A program made the position numbers and the translations under genes. Under the pieces are notes generated by a model, which saw nothing but the letters and a program-made list of their open reading frames with translations, was not told where the DNA came from and did no database searches. 64,000 nucleotides of DNA, from NCBI RefSeq assembly GCF_000720175.1, contig NZ_JOIX01000040.1, positions 4,048 to 68,047 on the forward strand. Reading direction: 5' to 3'. The DNA comes from Streptomyces sp. NRRL S-337 (lineage in GTDB: Bacteria; Actinomycetota; Actinomycetes; Streptomycetales; Streptomycetaceae). Positions 1 to 7,063 of the stretch are shown here, one piece after another (within the stretch, counting starts at the first letter, position 1; each line of letters opens with the position of its first letter).

Positions 1-123
1 CTGCTCGCCGTGGGGCGGCCGCGGGACCTCGCCCAGGGGCGCAAGCTCATCGAGCGGGGCGTGGCCCTCGACCGGGAGCGGGCGGCGAACGCGGCGGTAC
101 CGCTGAAGGCCGCGGCGCTGTAG
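1..123 (+). CDS. C-terminal end of an unidentified gene (cut by window edge)
   Basis: The first 40 codons of the window are open in frame 1 and end at TAG (121-123). All but one codon end in G or C, which supports real coding in this genome. The tail is Arg/Ala-rich with an LIERG segment and shows no motif I recognise, so I assign no function. The next gene starts about 150 bp downstream, so this may be an upstream operon member or an independent gene. Confidence 0.6.
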   Translation: MLAVGRPRDLAQGRKLIERGVALDRERAANAAVPLKAAAL

Positions 124-275
124 CCGACGGGCGGCCGGGGCATCGGGGGCGCCGGGGCACCGCGGGCGCACCGGCGGGCGCGCCGAGAGCGTGTCGTCAC
201 TCTCCGGTGTGCCGGAAAGCGCCTGATGGGGATGCCCGGCTACCGGCTGTCAGTGCGAGGTGGCAGGCTTGTCCT

Positions 276-641
276 GTGACCGAGATTGACGCAAAGATCG
301 ATGGACTCGTTCCCGCCTGGCTCACCCTCCCCGACATCGCCGAACAACTCGGCGTCGAGGTGACCCGTGTCCGGCAGCTGGTCAAGGAGGGCCAGCTGAT
401 CGCGGTGCGCCGCGGCGAGAACCGGGTGCTCCAGGTGCCCGCCGATTTCATCAAGGACGACAAGGTGGTCAAGGGCCTCGTCGGTACCCTCACCCTCCTC
501 AAGGACGACGGCTTCACCGACGAGGAGATGCTGGAGTGGCTGTTCACCGAGGATGAGAGCCTGCCCGGCACCCCGGCCCAGGCGCTGCGTGAGAATCGCG
601 GCACGGAGGTCAAGCGCCGAGCCCAGGCCCTCGCCGTCTGA
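276..641 (+). CDS. Rv2175c-family winged-helix DNA-binding protein
   Basis: This 121-residue protein matches the actinobacterial Rv2175c family. The N-terminal half (about residues 12-50, [20 protein letters not shown]) is an excisionase-like helix-turn-helix. The C-terminal half (about 60-115) is the family's own helical domain, with [12 protein letters not shown]. In Mycobacterium tuberculosis the homologue is a DNA-binding substrate of the kinase PknL; no kinase gene is visible here. I start at GTG 276, because the 23 codons upstream are Arg-rich and unlike the family. CAGGCT lies six bases before the GTG, so the mRNA may be leaderless. A strong hairpin follows before thiE. The target DNA is unknown. 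Confidence 0.85.
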   Translation: MTEIDAKIDGLVPAWLTLPDIAEQLGVEVTRVRQLVKEGQLIAVRRGENRVLQVPADFIKDDKVVKGLVGTLTLLKDDGFTDEEMLEWLFTEDESLPGTPAQALRENRGTEVKRRAQALAV

Positions 642-714
642 CGCCCCCGCCGCCGCGGCCGCCCCCGGCAGCCGCGGCGGCCTGTGCAGCCACCTCGATC
701 CGTAACCACCTTTC

Positions 715-751
715 GGGGCGTACGGACCGGAAGACCCGGTCCGTACGCCCC
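715..751 (+). terminator. Perfect 16-bp hairpin between Rv2175c-like gene and thiE
   Basis: Arms 715-730 (GGGGCGTACGGACCGG) and 736-751 pair perfectly around a 5-nt loop, AAGAC. The hairpin ends 21 bases before the thiE ATG, and the G-rich thiE ribosome site lies at 758-763. It can terminate the upstream gene, or it can sit in the thiE leader as an attenuator. No T-run follows, as is common in Streptomyces. I see no TPP-riboswitch core. Confidence 0.7.
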
Positions 752-772
752 TCATCTGGGGGGAAGCCGCCC

Positions 773-1423
773 ATGAGCACCGCACGACAGGCCCTGTCCG
801 ACGCCCGGCTCTATCTCTGCACGGACGCCCGCAGGAAGCAGGGCGACCTCCCGCAGTTCCTGGACGCGGTGCTCGCCTCGGGGGTCGACATCGTCCAGCT
901 GCGCGACAAGGGCATGGAGGCCGGCGAGGAGCTGCGGCATCTGGAGGTCTTCGCGGACGCCTGCCGGCGGCACGGCAAGCTGCTGGCCGTGAACGACCGG
1001 GCGGACGTGGCGCACGCCGCCGCCGGCGATGTGCTGCACCTGGGCCAGGGCGACCTGCCCGTCCCGGCCGCCCGCGCCCTGCTCGGCCCGGACGTCCTGA
1101 TAGGCCGCTCCACGCACGCCGAGGCCGAGGTGGACGCCGCGCTCACCGAAGCGGGCGTGGACTACTTCTGCACCGGCCCCTGCTGGCCGACCCCCACCAA
1201 GCCGGGCCGGCACGCCCCCGGCCTGGACCTGGTCCGGTACACCGCGGCCCGTGCCCCCGAGCGCCCCTGGTTCGCGATCGGCGGGATCGACGCCGGCAAC
1301 CTCGACGAGGTGCTGGCGGCCGGCGCCCGCCGGGTGGTGGTGGTCCGGGCGATCACGGAGGCCGACGATCCGGGCGCGGCGGCCGCCGCACTGGCCAAGC
1401 GCATCCGGACCTGGGACGCCTGA
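773..1423 (+). CDS. thiE: Thiamine-phosphate synthase
   Basis: ThiE joins HMP pyrophosphate and thiazole phosphate to give thiamine monophosphate in the cytosol. The 216-residue TIM-barrel protein has the family length. It carries the pyrimidine-binding IVQLRDK (about residues 40-46), [14 protein letters not shown], the phosphate-binding TPTKPGRH segment, and AIGGI near the C-terminus. The ATG at 773 follows GGGGGGAAG at a suitable distance. The gene stands alone between a DNA-binding protein and metF; other thi genes would lie outside the window. A perfect hairpin sits directly upstream. Confidence 0.95.
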   Translation: MSTARQALSDARLYLCTDARRKQGDLPQFLDAVLASGVDIVQLRDKGMEAGEELRHLEVFADACRRHGKLLAVNDRADVAHAAAGDVLHLGQGDLPVPAARALLGPDVLIGRSTHAEAEVDAALTEAGVDYFCTGPCWPTPTKPGRHAPGLDLVRYTAARAPERPWFAIGGIDAGNLDEVLAAGARRVVVVRAITEADDPGAAAAALAKRIRTWDA

Positions 1424-1497
1424 CGGGCCCCGGCGGGCCGCAAAATGTCCACCCACTGGACATGAACCGGACCAACCAGGCATAACGCCGATGACGG

Positions 1498-1526
1498 TTG
1501 GTGTGTGACCGGCTGCTGGTTAACCT
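1498..1526 (+). promoter_or_regulatory. Candidate metF promoter giving a leaderless mRNA
   Basis: TTGGTG (1498-1503) and TAACCT (1521-1526) are separated by exactly 17 bp and resemble a vegetative sigma (HrdB-type) promoter. The metF ATG begins seven bases after the -10 box, where transcription would start. No ribosome-binding site precedes the ATG. Together this predicts a leaderless transcript. Confidence 0.65.
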
Positions 1527-1532
1527 GCCCGT

Positions 1533-2450
1533 ATGGCCCTAGGTACAGCTTCCACCAGGACTGATCGCGCACGGACCGTGCGCGAGCTGCTCGCTTCCGG
1601 CAAGCAGTCCTACTCCTTCGAGTTCGCCGCCCCGAAGACCGAGAAGGGTGAGCGGACCCTGTGGAACGCCATTCGCCGGATCGAGGCCGTCTCCCCGACC
1701 TTCGTCTCCGTGACGTACGGTGCCGGCGGCACCTCCCGTGACGGCACGGTGCGCGCCACGGAGCGCATCGCCACGGACACCACCCTCACCCCGGTGGCCC
1801 ATCTGACCGCGGTCAACCACTCCCTCGCGGACCTGCGCAACATCATCGGCCAGTACGCCGACGCCGGGATCCGCAACATGCTCGCGCTGCGCGGCGACCC
1901 GCCCGGCGACCCCATGGGCGAGTGGATCAGGCACCCGGACGGCGTCTCCTACGCCGCCGACCTGGTCCGGCTGATCAAGGAGTCCGGCGACTTCTGCGTC
2001 GGCGTCGCCGCCTTCCCCGAGATGCACCCGCGCTCGACGGACTGGGACACCGACGTGACCCACTTCGTCGCCAAGTGCCGGGCCGGCGCGGACTTCGCCA
2101 TCACCCAGATGTTCTTCTACCCGGAGGACTACTTCCGGCTCCGCGACCGGGTCGCGGCGGCGGGTTGCCAGACGCCCATCATCCCGGAGATCATGCCGGT
2201 CACGAACGTCCGTCAGATCGAGCGGTTCGCGCAGCTCAGCAATGCCGCGTTCCCGCCCGAACTGGCCGAGCGCATCCTGGCCGTCAAGGACGACCCGGCG
2301 GCGGTACGCTCCATTGGGATCGAGTACGCGACCGAGCTGTGTTCGCGCTTGATGGCCGAGGACGTGCCCGGGTTGCACTTCATTACCCTCAACCACTCCA
2401 CGGCGACTCTGGAAATCTACGAGAATCTGGGGCTGCACCAGCGGCCGTGA
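1533..2450 (+). CDS. metF: Methylenetetrahydrofolate reductase
   Basis: MetF reduces 5,10-methylene-THF to 5-methyl-THF with FAD and NAD(P)H, supplying the methyl group for methionine. The 305-residue length fits the bacterial single-domain enzyme. Signatures include [12 protein letters not shown] near the N-terminus (catalytic Glu region), SVTYGAGGT (about residues 58-66), [11 protein letters not shown] (about 116-126) and [10 protein letters not shown] (about 190-199). The start at 1533 is fixed by the promoter geometry: a -10 box ends seven bases upstream and there is no Shine-Dalgarno sequence. The next gene begins 36 bp downstream on the same strand. No SAM or cobalamin riboswitch is visible. 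Confidence 0.96.
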   Translation: MALGTASTRTDRARTVRELLASGKQSYSFEFAAPKTEKGERTLWNAIRRIEAVSPTFVSVTYGAGGTSRDGTVRATERIATDTTLTPVAHLTAVNHSLADLRNIIGQYADAGIRNMLALRGDPPGDPMGEWIRHPDGVSYAADLVRLIKESGDFCVGVAAFPEMHPRSTDWDTDVTHFVAKCRAGADFAITQMFFYPEDYFRLRDRVAAAGCQTPIIPEIMPVTNVRQIERFAQLSNAAFPPELAERILAVKDDPAAVRSIGIEYATELCSRLMAEDVPGLHFITLNHSTATLEIYENLGLHQRP

Positions 2451-2486
2451 TCACGGTGGCCGGCGAGCGGCGGAAGAGGGGCGTAT

Positions 2487-3695
2487 ATGGGCTGGACGAT
2501 CCTCTACATCGCGTTCGGTCTGGTCGCCCTGTGGCTGCTGGGCGAGGTGCTGCTCCAGTACAAGGCCCGGCTGCGCTGGCGGTTGCTCGCCTTCGTCGGC
2601 TTCCTCGGCGTCGTCATCGGCGTCATCATCCCCTCGGTGATCGTGATCGGCGTCGGTCTGATCGCGTTCGCCACCGGCCAGACCAATGTGACGCTCTCCT
2701 TCAAGCGCGGCTTCACCGAGGGCTGGGCGCTGGGCGGCAAACCCGGTGAGAGCCGGCGGCGCCGCGGTCGCCGGTCCGGACCGCCCGCCGCGGAACCGTC
2801 CCTGCAGGTCTCCGACGTCGAGGCGGTGCCGCCCGCCGACGGTCCCGGTGGTGGCCCGGCCGACGGTCCGCAGGCCGGCCCCGGCCGGGGCCCGGACACC
2901 TTCGAGAGCACCGGGGGCTTCCAGAGTCCCGGCTTCCCCGGGCAGGACGGCTACGGCAGCCAGGACCCGTACGCCGGTCAGGATTCCCTCGCGGGTCAGG
3001 ACTCCTACGCGGGTCAGGGCTCCTACGCGGGTGAGGACTCCTACGGCTACGCGACCGACGGGTACGGCGCGGGCGGCTACGGCGGTCAGGACCCGTACCA
3101 GGACCCGCAGGACCGGAGCGTGTTCGCCACCCAGCCCTTCGACGCCACCACCGTCTACGCGCCGCAGCCGATGCCCGAGGAGACCGGCCAGTACGGCATC
3201 TACAGCCCGGACGCCCGAGCACCGCAGAGCGGCGACTACGGCGAGTACGGCGGCTACGACGCATACGGCGCCACCGCGGACGGCACCGCGGGCAGCGGCA
3301 CCGGGGACGCCAACGGCTATGGCTACGGCGGAAGTTACGGCGCGCCCGCGGCCGGCCAGGACCCCTACGGCGACCCGTACGCGGCCTACGGCGACGGCTC
3401 CGGCCAGGCCGGCTACTCCGACCCCTACGGCGGCCAGCAGTACGCCGCGCCCTACGACCCCTACGCCCAGCCCGACCCCTATGGCCAGCCCGACCCCTAC
3501 GGCCAGGCGTCCTACGGCGGGCAGCAGTACGGCGGCCAGGACCAGCCGGCGGGACAGAACCCCGGCCAGGGCTACGGCGAGACCCCGCCCGGTGGGGTCT
3601 GGGTCCCGCAGCAGCGCGGTGACGAACTCCCGCCCGAACAGCCGCCCTACCCGCCCTACCAGCAGGGCTACGACGGCCAGCCCTACCGCTACTGA
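2487..3695 (+). CDS. Two-TM membrane protein with long Tyr/Gly/Gln-rich repeat tail
   Basis: The 402-residue protein begins with two hydrophobic helices (about residues 3-20 and 33-63). A basic stretch (ESRRRRGRRS, about 88-97) follows, then some 300 residues of low complexity rich in Tyr, Gly, Asp, Gln and Pro. Repeats include AGQDSYAGQGSYAG, DPYGGQ and AQPDPYGQPDPYGQ. The positive-inside rule would put the tail in the cytoplasm. Such tails are disordered and often self-associate; I infer no enzymatic role. The ATG follows GAAGAGGGG. The gene is 36 bp downstream of metF and could be co-transcribed, but no functional link is evident. Confidence 0.8.
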   Translation: MGWTILYIAFGLVALWLLGEVLLQYKARLRWRLLAFVGFLGVVIGVIIPSVIVIGVGLIAFATGQTNVTLSFKRGFTEGWALGGKPGESRRRRGRRSGPPAAEPSLQVSDVEAVPPADGPGGGPADGPQAGPGRGPDTFESTGGFQSPGFPGQDGYGSQDPYAGQDSLAGQDSYAGQGSYAGEDSYGYATDGYGAGGYGGQDPYQDPQDRSVFATQPFDATTVYAPQPMPEETGQYGIYSPDARAPQSGDYGEYGGYDAYGATADGTAGSGTGDANGYGYGGSYGAPAAGQDPYGDPYAAYGDGSGQAGYSDPYGGQQYAAPYDPYAQPDPYGQPDPYGQASYGGQQYGGQDQPAGQNPGQGYGETPPGGVWVPQQRGDELPPEQPPYPPYQQGYDGQPYRY

Positions 3696-3768
3696 GCCGG
3701 GAGCCGAAGCCCGGTCCTGGCCCGCCGCGGCCCGTCACCGGGTCGCTCCGACCGGCCCCGGCCCGGCC

Positions 3769-5292
3769 CTACGTGGAGCCGTGCCAGTCGTCGCCGTGCA
3801 CGATCAGGCCCGCGACGAGCGCCCCGGACATCCCGGCGTGCGCCAGACCGCCGCCGGGATGTGACCAGCCGCCGACCGCGTAGAGCCCCGGTATCCGGGT
3901 GCGGTTCCCGGGCCGCAGGAAGCGGCCCTCCTGGCCCGGCAGGGCGGGGGCCGGCACCGCCTCCTCGTCCGCCGGCGGCAGCACCTCACGCCACAGCACC
4001 CGCTCGCGCAGCCCCGGCACCGCGGCCTCGGCCACCGCCGTCAGCCGGTCGGCCGCCTCCTCGACGGCCGTACCGTCGAGCCGGTCCACCGGGCCGTGCG
4101 GCGCGACCGTCGCGGACAGCGTCACCGCCTCGTGCTCCCCGTCGGGCCGCGTCGTGGGGTCGTCCGGGCGCAGCACCGTCACCGTCGGCCGCGCGCAGGG
4201 CGTCCGCGGACCCCCGCTGCCGTCCCCGAACACGCCGGCCAACTCCGTGGCGCGGTCCGCGGCATGGACCACCGTGCGGTGGACCGCGCCGGCCTCGCGG
4301 GGCCCGCGCAGCGCCAGACAGACCGTCAGCCGCCCCGGGGCGCGGTCCTCCGGGCCGGTCCGCGGCCGCACCTCGTCCGCGCCGTACGGCTCGCGGCCGC
4401 CCAGCAGCCCGGGCAGCCGGGCCGGATCGAGGCCCGCCACCACGAAGGCGGCCTCCTCCAGCCGGCCGTCGGCCAGCTCGACGCCCGCCACCCGGCCGTC
4501 CTTCTCGGCGATCCCGGTCACCTCCGCACCGAAGGTGAACTCCACCTTGCGGGCCAGACAGCGCGCGTACAGCGCGTCGGCCAGCGCCCGCACGCCGCCG
4601 CGGGGATACCAGCTGCCGAAGGTCTGCTCCATGTACGGCAGCACCGCGGCGCTCGCCGGGGCCCGGCGCGGGTCGAGGCCATACGCCAGCGCATGGCTCT
4701 CCAGCAGGGCGACCAGCCGGGGGTCGGCCAGCTCGCGGCGGGCGATCTCGGCGAGGGTGGCCGTCGTCGGCCCCTTGTCGCGCCGGCCGAACAGCCCGCG
4801 CCGGCGCACCGCCGGATACGGATCGCGCCCCAGCACCCGCCAGTCCTGCCACAGCGGCTCCTCCAGCAGCGGCCGGCGGGCGGCGTCCCAGGCGTCGCGG
4901 GCGCGGCCGACCAGCTCGCTCCAGCGCTCACCGGCCCCCGCGCCCAGCGCCTCGTCCAGCGCCGTGAGGACCCCGGCCCGCGAGGCGTTGGGCAGCGACA
5001 CCGCCGTACCGTCGGCGAAGACATGGCGGCTCGCGGGATCGACCTGGGACAGCTCCAGGCAGCTCTCCAGCGGCTCGCGGCCGGTTTTGATGAACAGGTC
5101 GCGGTAGACCGCGGGCAGATGCAGCAGGCCCGGGCCCGTGTCGAAGGTGAAACCGTCCCGCGCCAGCTGCCGCACCGCGCCGCCGTGCGTCGCGGCACGC
5201 TCGAACACCGCCACCCGGTGGCCCGCGACGGCCAGCCGGGCAGCGGCCGCCATCGCGCCCATCCCGGCGCCGATCACCGCAATCCGTGCCAT
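3769..5292 (-). CDS. CrtI/phytoene-desaturase-family FAD-dependent oxidoreductase
   Basis: This is a predicted flavoprotein of about 507 residues. The N-terminus carries the Rossmann dinucleotide motif IAVIGAGMGAMAAAARLAVAG followed by an acidic FERA strand end and a GG pair. The C-terminus has the family FAD-binding segment GLYAVGGWSHPGGGLAHAGM. This layout is that of phytoene desaturases and related NAD(P)/FAD oxidoreductases. No carotenoid gene (crtB, crtE) is adjacent, so the substrate cannot be named. I choose ATG 5292, giving MARIAVIG; in-frame GTG 5316 and TTG 5322 are possible but add residues untypical of the family. It is convergent with the preceding gene. Confidence 0.85.
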   Translation of the reverse strand: MARIAVIGAGMGAMAAAARLAVAGHRVAVFERAATHGGAVRQLARDGFTFDTGPGLLHLPAVYRDLFIKTGREPLESCLELSQVDPASRHVFADGTAVSLPNASRAGVLTALDEALGAGAGERWSELVGRARDAWDAARRPLLEEPLWQDWRVLGRDPYPAVRRRGLFGRRDKGPTTATLAEIARRELADPRLVALLESHALAYGLDPRRAPASAAVLPYMEQTFGSWYPRGGVRALADALYARCLARKVEFTFGAEVTGIAEKDGRVAGVELADGRLEEAAFVVAGLDPARLPGLLGGREPYGADEVRPRTGPEDRAPGRLTVCLALRGPREAGAVHRTVVHAADRATELAGVFGDGSGGPRTPCARPTVTVLRPDDPTTRPDGEHEAVTLSATVAPHGPVDRLDGTAVEEAADRLTAVAEAAVPGLRERVLWREVLPPADEEAVPAPALPGQEGRFLRPGNRTRIPGLYAVGGWSHPGGGLAHAGMSGALVAGLIVHGDDWHGST

Positions 5293-5362
5293 GCCTGCGA
5301 CTTTATCCGCCGCCACTGACAACGCCGGAACGGGCGGGTGCGGCCGCGGGCCGGCGGCCCGC

Positions 5363-5983
5363 TCAGCCCGCCGGCGGCACCCCGGCGCCCGCCGCGGCCA
5401 GCCGCTTCTCCTCGCGCCGGGCCCGCCGCCGGCGCAGGTACCGGCGGATCCGCGACCACAGCATGACGATCACCACGATGCCCGTGAGCAGCAGCAGGGC
5501 CGCGAGGGACGCCGCGATCACCGGATGGAACACCGCGAAGACCACGATCCCGGCCACGCCCAGGTCCTCCAGCAGGCTCAGCACGATGTTGCTGGCCGGC
5601 TCCGGCGAGGTGTTCACCGCGATCCGGGTGCCCGCCTTGACCAAGTGGCTCAGCAGCGCCGTGGAGCCGCCCACCGCGCCCGCCGCCAGCTCGGGCAGCG
5701 ACCCGTCGTGCCCGGCCAGCAGCGCCGCCACCACGCCGCCCGCGACCGGCCGGACGACCGTGTGCACCGCGTCCCAGACCGAGTCGACGTAGGGGACCTT
5801 GTCGGCGATCGCCTCGACCAGGAAGAGCACCCCGGCCACGATCAGCACGTCGGGGCGCTGCAGCGCGGCGGGCACGTCGTCGGTGACGCCGGCGGTGCCG
5901 AGCAGGCCGAGGAGCAGGACGACGGCGTAGGCGTTGATCCCGCTCGCCCAGCCACTGGTGAAAACCAAGGGAAGTACGGACAC
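5363..5983 (-). CDS. DUF4126 integral membrane protein
   Basis: The 206-residue protein matches the DUF4126 family. It has several hydrophobic segments, the N-terminal SGWASGINAYAVVLLLGLLG, a VEAIADKVPYVDSVWD loop, and AAGAVGGSTALLSHLVKAG. A basic tail (RIRRYLRRRRARREEKRL) should be cytoplasmic. The function of the family is unknown. I choose GTG 5983, because upstream in-frame sequence is Pro/Arg-rich and lacks membrane character. TACCAT lies seven bases before this GTG on the coding strand and there is no clear ribosome site, so the mRNA may be leaderless. It is 70 bp upstream of the flavoprotein gene on the same strand. Confidence 0.8.
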   Translation of the reverse strand: MSVLPLVFTSGWASGINAYAVVLLLGLLGTAGVTDDVPAALQRPDVLIVAGVLFLVEAIADKVPYVDSVWDAVHTVVRPVAGGVVAALLAGHDGSLPELAAGAVGGSTALLSHLVKAGTRIAVNTSPEPASNIVLSLLEDLGVAGIVVFAVFHPVIAASLAALLLLTGIVVIVMLWSRIRRYLRRRRARREEKRLAAAGAGVPPAG

Positions 5984-6169
5984 GCCGCAGATGGTAGGCC
6001 GCCCGTGGGGCCCGGTGCTCAGTTTTGAGTATCCGTACTCAGACGGCCAGATGAGTAGGTACGCGGATGGGCGGACTGCCCCCCGGACGGAAGAGTGGGG
6101 GCCACGGAAGGGAAGCGGCGCCGCACCGCCGACACGGGGCGGCGGAGCGGCGCGGCTCCCGGACGTGAC

Positions 6170-6303
6170 GGGGGAAGACGGGGGAACGACGGGGGAGTAC
6201 GGGGGCTCCACGGGGGAGCACGGGGGAAACGCCGCCCTGGTCGGATCGACGGGGGAACGATCCGCGCCAGGGCGGCGCACTCTCCGGTGCGGGCCCGCGG
6301 GGG
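6170..6303 (+). repeat. Array of eight G5 runs, six at 10-11 bp spacing
   Basis: Runs of exactly five G begin at 6170, 6180, 6191, 6201, 6212 and 6222, with two more at 6251 and 6299. Spacings of the first six are 10, 11, 10, 11 and 10 bp. Most runs share the form ACGGGGGA. The array lies in the gap of about 417 bp between the DUF4126 start (5983) and the TetR stop (6401). I see no convincing gene in that gap. The run density and 5-6 nt loops allow G-quadruplex formation on the + strand. Confidence 0.75.
6231..6276 (+). repeat. Long imperfect hairpin carrying a G5 run in its loop
   Basis: Left arm GCCGCCCTGG-T-CGGATCG (6231-6248) pairs with right arm CGATCCG-CG-CCAGGGCGGC (6258-6276). The two are perfectly complementary apart from a one-against-two internal mismatch. 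The loop (6249-6257) contains the seventh G5 run. It may be a second terminator downstream of the leftward TetR operon. Confidence 0.65.
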
Positions 6304-6312
6304 AACACAAAG

Positions 6313-6349
6313 GAGTGCGCGCCGTACCTGACCAATACGGCGCGCACTC
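6313..6349 (-). terminator. Terminator hairpin downstream of the TetR gene
   Basis: Arms GAGTGCGCGCCGTA (6313-6326) and 6336-6349 are perfectly complementary over 14 bp with a 9-nt loop. On the minus strand the hairpin is followed by CTTTGTGTT. It lies 51 bp past the TetR stop and is the likely end of the ABC-YhgE-TetR transcript. Confidence 0.75.
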
Positions 6350-6400
6350 GTCCATTTCTGCGGTCGGTCCGCAGCTACCCGCGGCCGTCGTGGCCGGTCG

Positions 6401-7063
6401 TCACGGCCCTTCCGCGGAACGGCCGCTGACCCGGCCCTGCAGCAGCCGCGACAGCGCGGCGTGCACATCGTCGATCGACCGGTCCGGCTGGTACGACTGC
6501 CAGTCCAGGGCCGCCACCAGGACCATCCCGAACAGTGCCGAGGCGGTCAGCGGAATGTCGATCTCCTCGCTCAGCTCCTCCTGCTCGACCGCCTCGCGCA
6601 GCACGTTCTCCACGACCGTGATGGCCCGTTCCCGCACCACCATCAGCGTCGACTGCCAGGCGCGGTTGGTGCGCCACAGCTCGGCGACGTAGAGCTGGGT
6701 CAGTGCCGGGTAACGGGAGATGAAGTCCAGACCGGCCCGGATCATCGCGTCCAGTGCGTCGATCCGGCTGCCGCCCCGGTCGGTGACCTCGTCGGCGGCC
6801 GCCTGCAAGGAGGTCGCCAGCAGCTCTATGCCGTGTCGCAGCAGCTCCTCGAAGAGAACGTTCTTGCTCGCGAAGTTGTAGTAGACGGTGCCCTTCGCGA
6901 CCCCCGCCCGTTCGGCGATCTCGTCCACCGTGGTGGAGGAGAAGCCCTGTTCGGCGATGAGTGTGACCGCGGCTTCGAAGAGCTTGCGCCGGGTGGCGTC
7001 GCGGCGTGTGTTGGAGCTGTCCATGGAGGGGATTGTGCCGCTCTCCGGGGTGTGCGTGCTCAC
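6401..7063 (-). CDS. TetR-family transcriptional repressor of the YhgE operon
   Basis: The 220-residue protein has a TetR N-terminal helix-turn-helix (about residues 46-66, TTVDEIAERAGVAKGTVYYNF, with FEAAVTLIAEQGF just before it) and a variable helical ligand domain. I choose GTG 7063. It overlaps the stop of the upstream YhgE gene as GTGA and has GGAG nine bases upstream; ATG 7024 has no ribosome site. As last gene of the operon it is translationally coupled to it. A TetR-type palindrome at 10120-10141 in front of the operon suggests that it represses its own operon. The inducer is unknown, perhaps a membrane-active or lipid-like compound. Confidence 0.9.
   Translation of the reverse strand: MSTHTPESGTIPSMDSSNTRRDATRRKLFEAAVTLIAEQGFSSTTVDEIAERAGVAKGTVYYNFASKNVLFEELLRHGIELLATSLQAAADEVTDRGGSRIDALDAMIRAGLDFISRYPALTQLYVAELWRTNRAWQSTLMVVRERAITVVENVLREAVEQEELSEEIDIPLTASALFGMVLVAALDWQSYQPDRSIDDVHAALSRLLQGRVSGRSAEGP

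Noticed and set aside
642..772. TPP riboswitch before thiE
   Set aside because: The conserved THI-box words are absent; only a hairpin is present.
1424..1532. SAM or cobalamin riboswitch before metF
   Set aside because: The predicted promoter leaves no leader, and I see no aptamer core.
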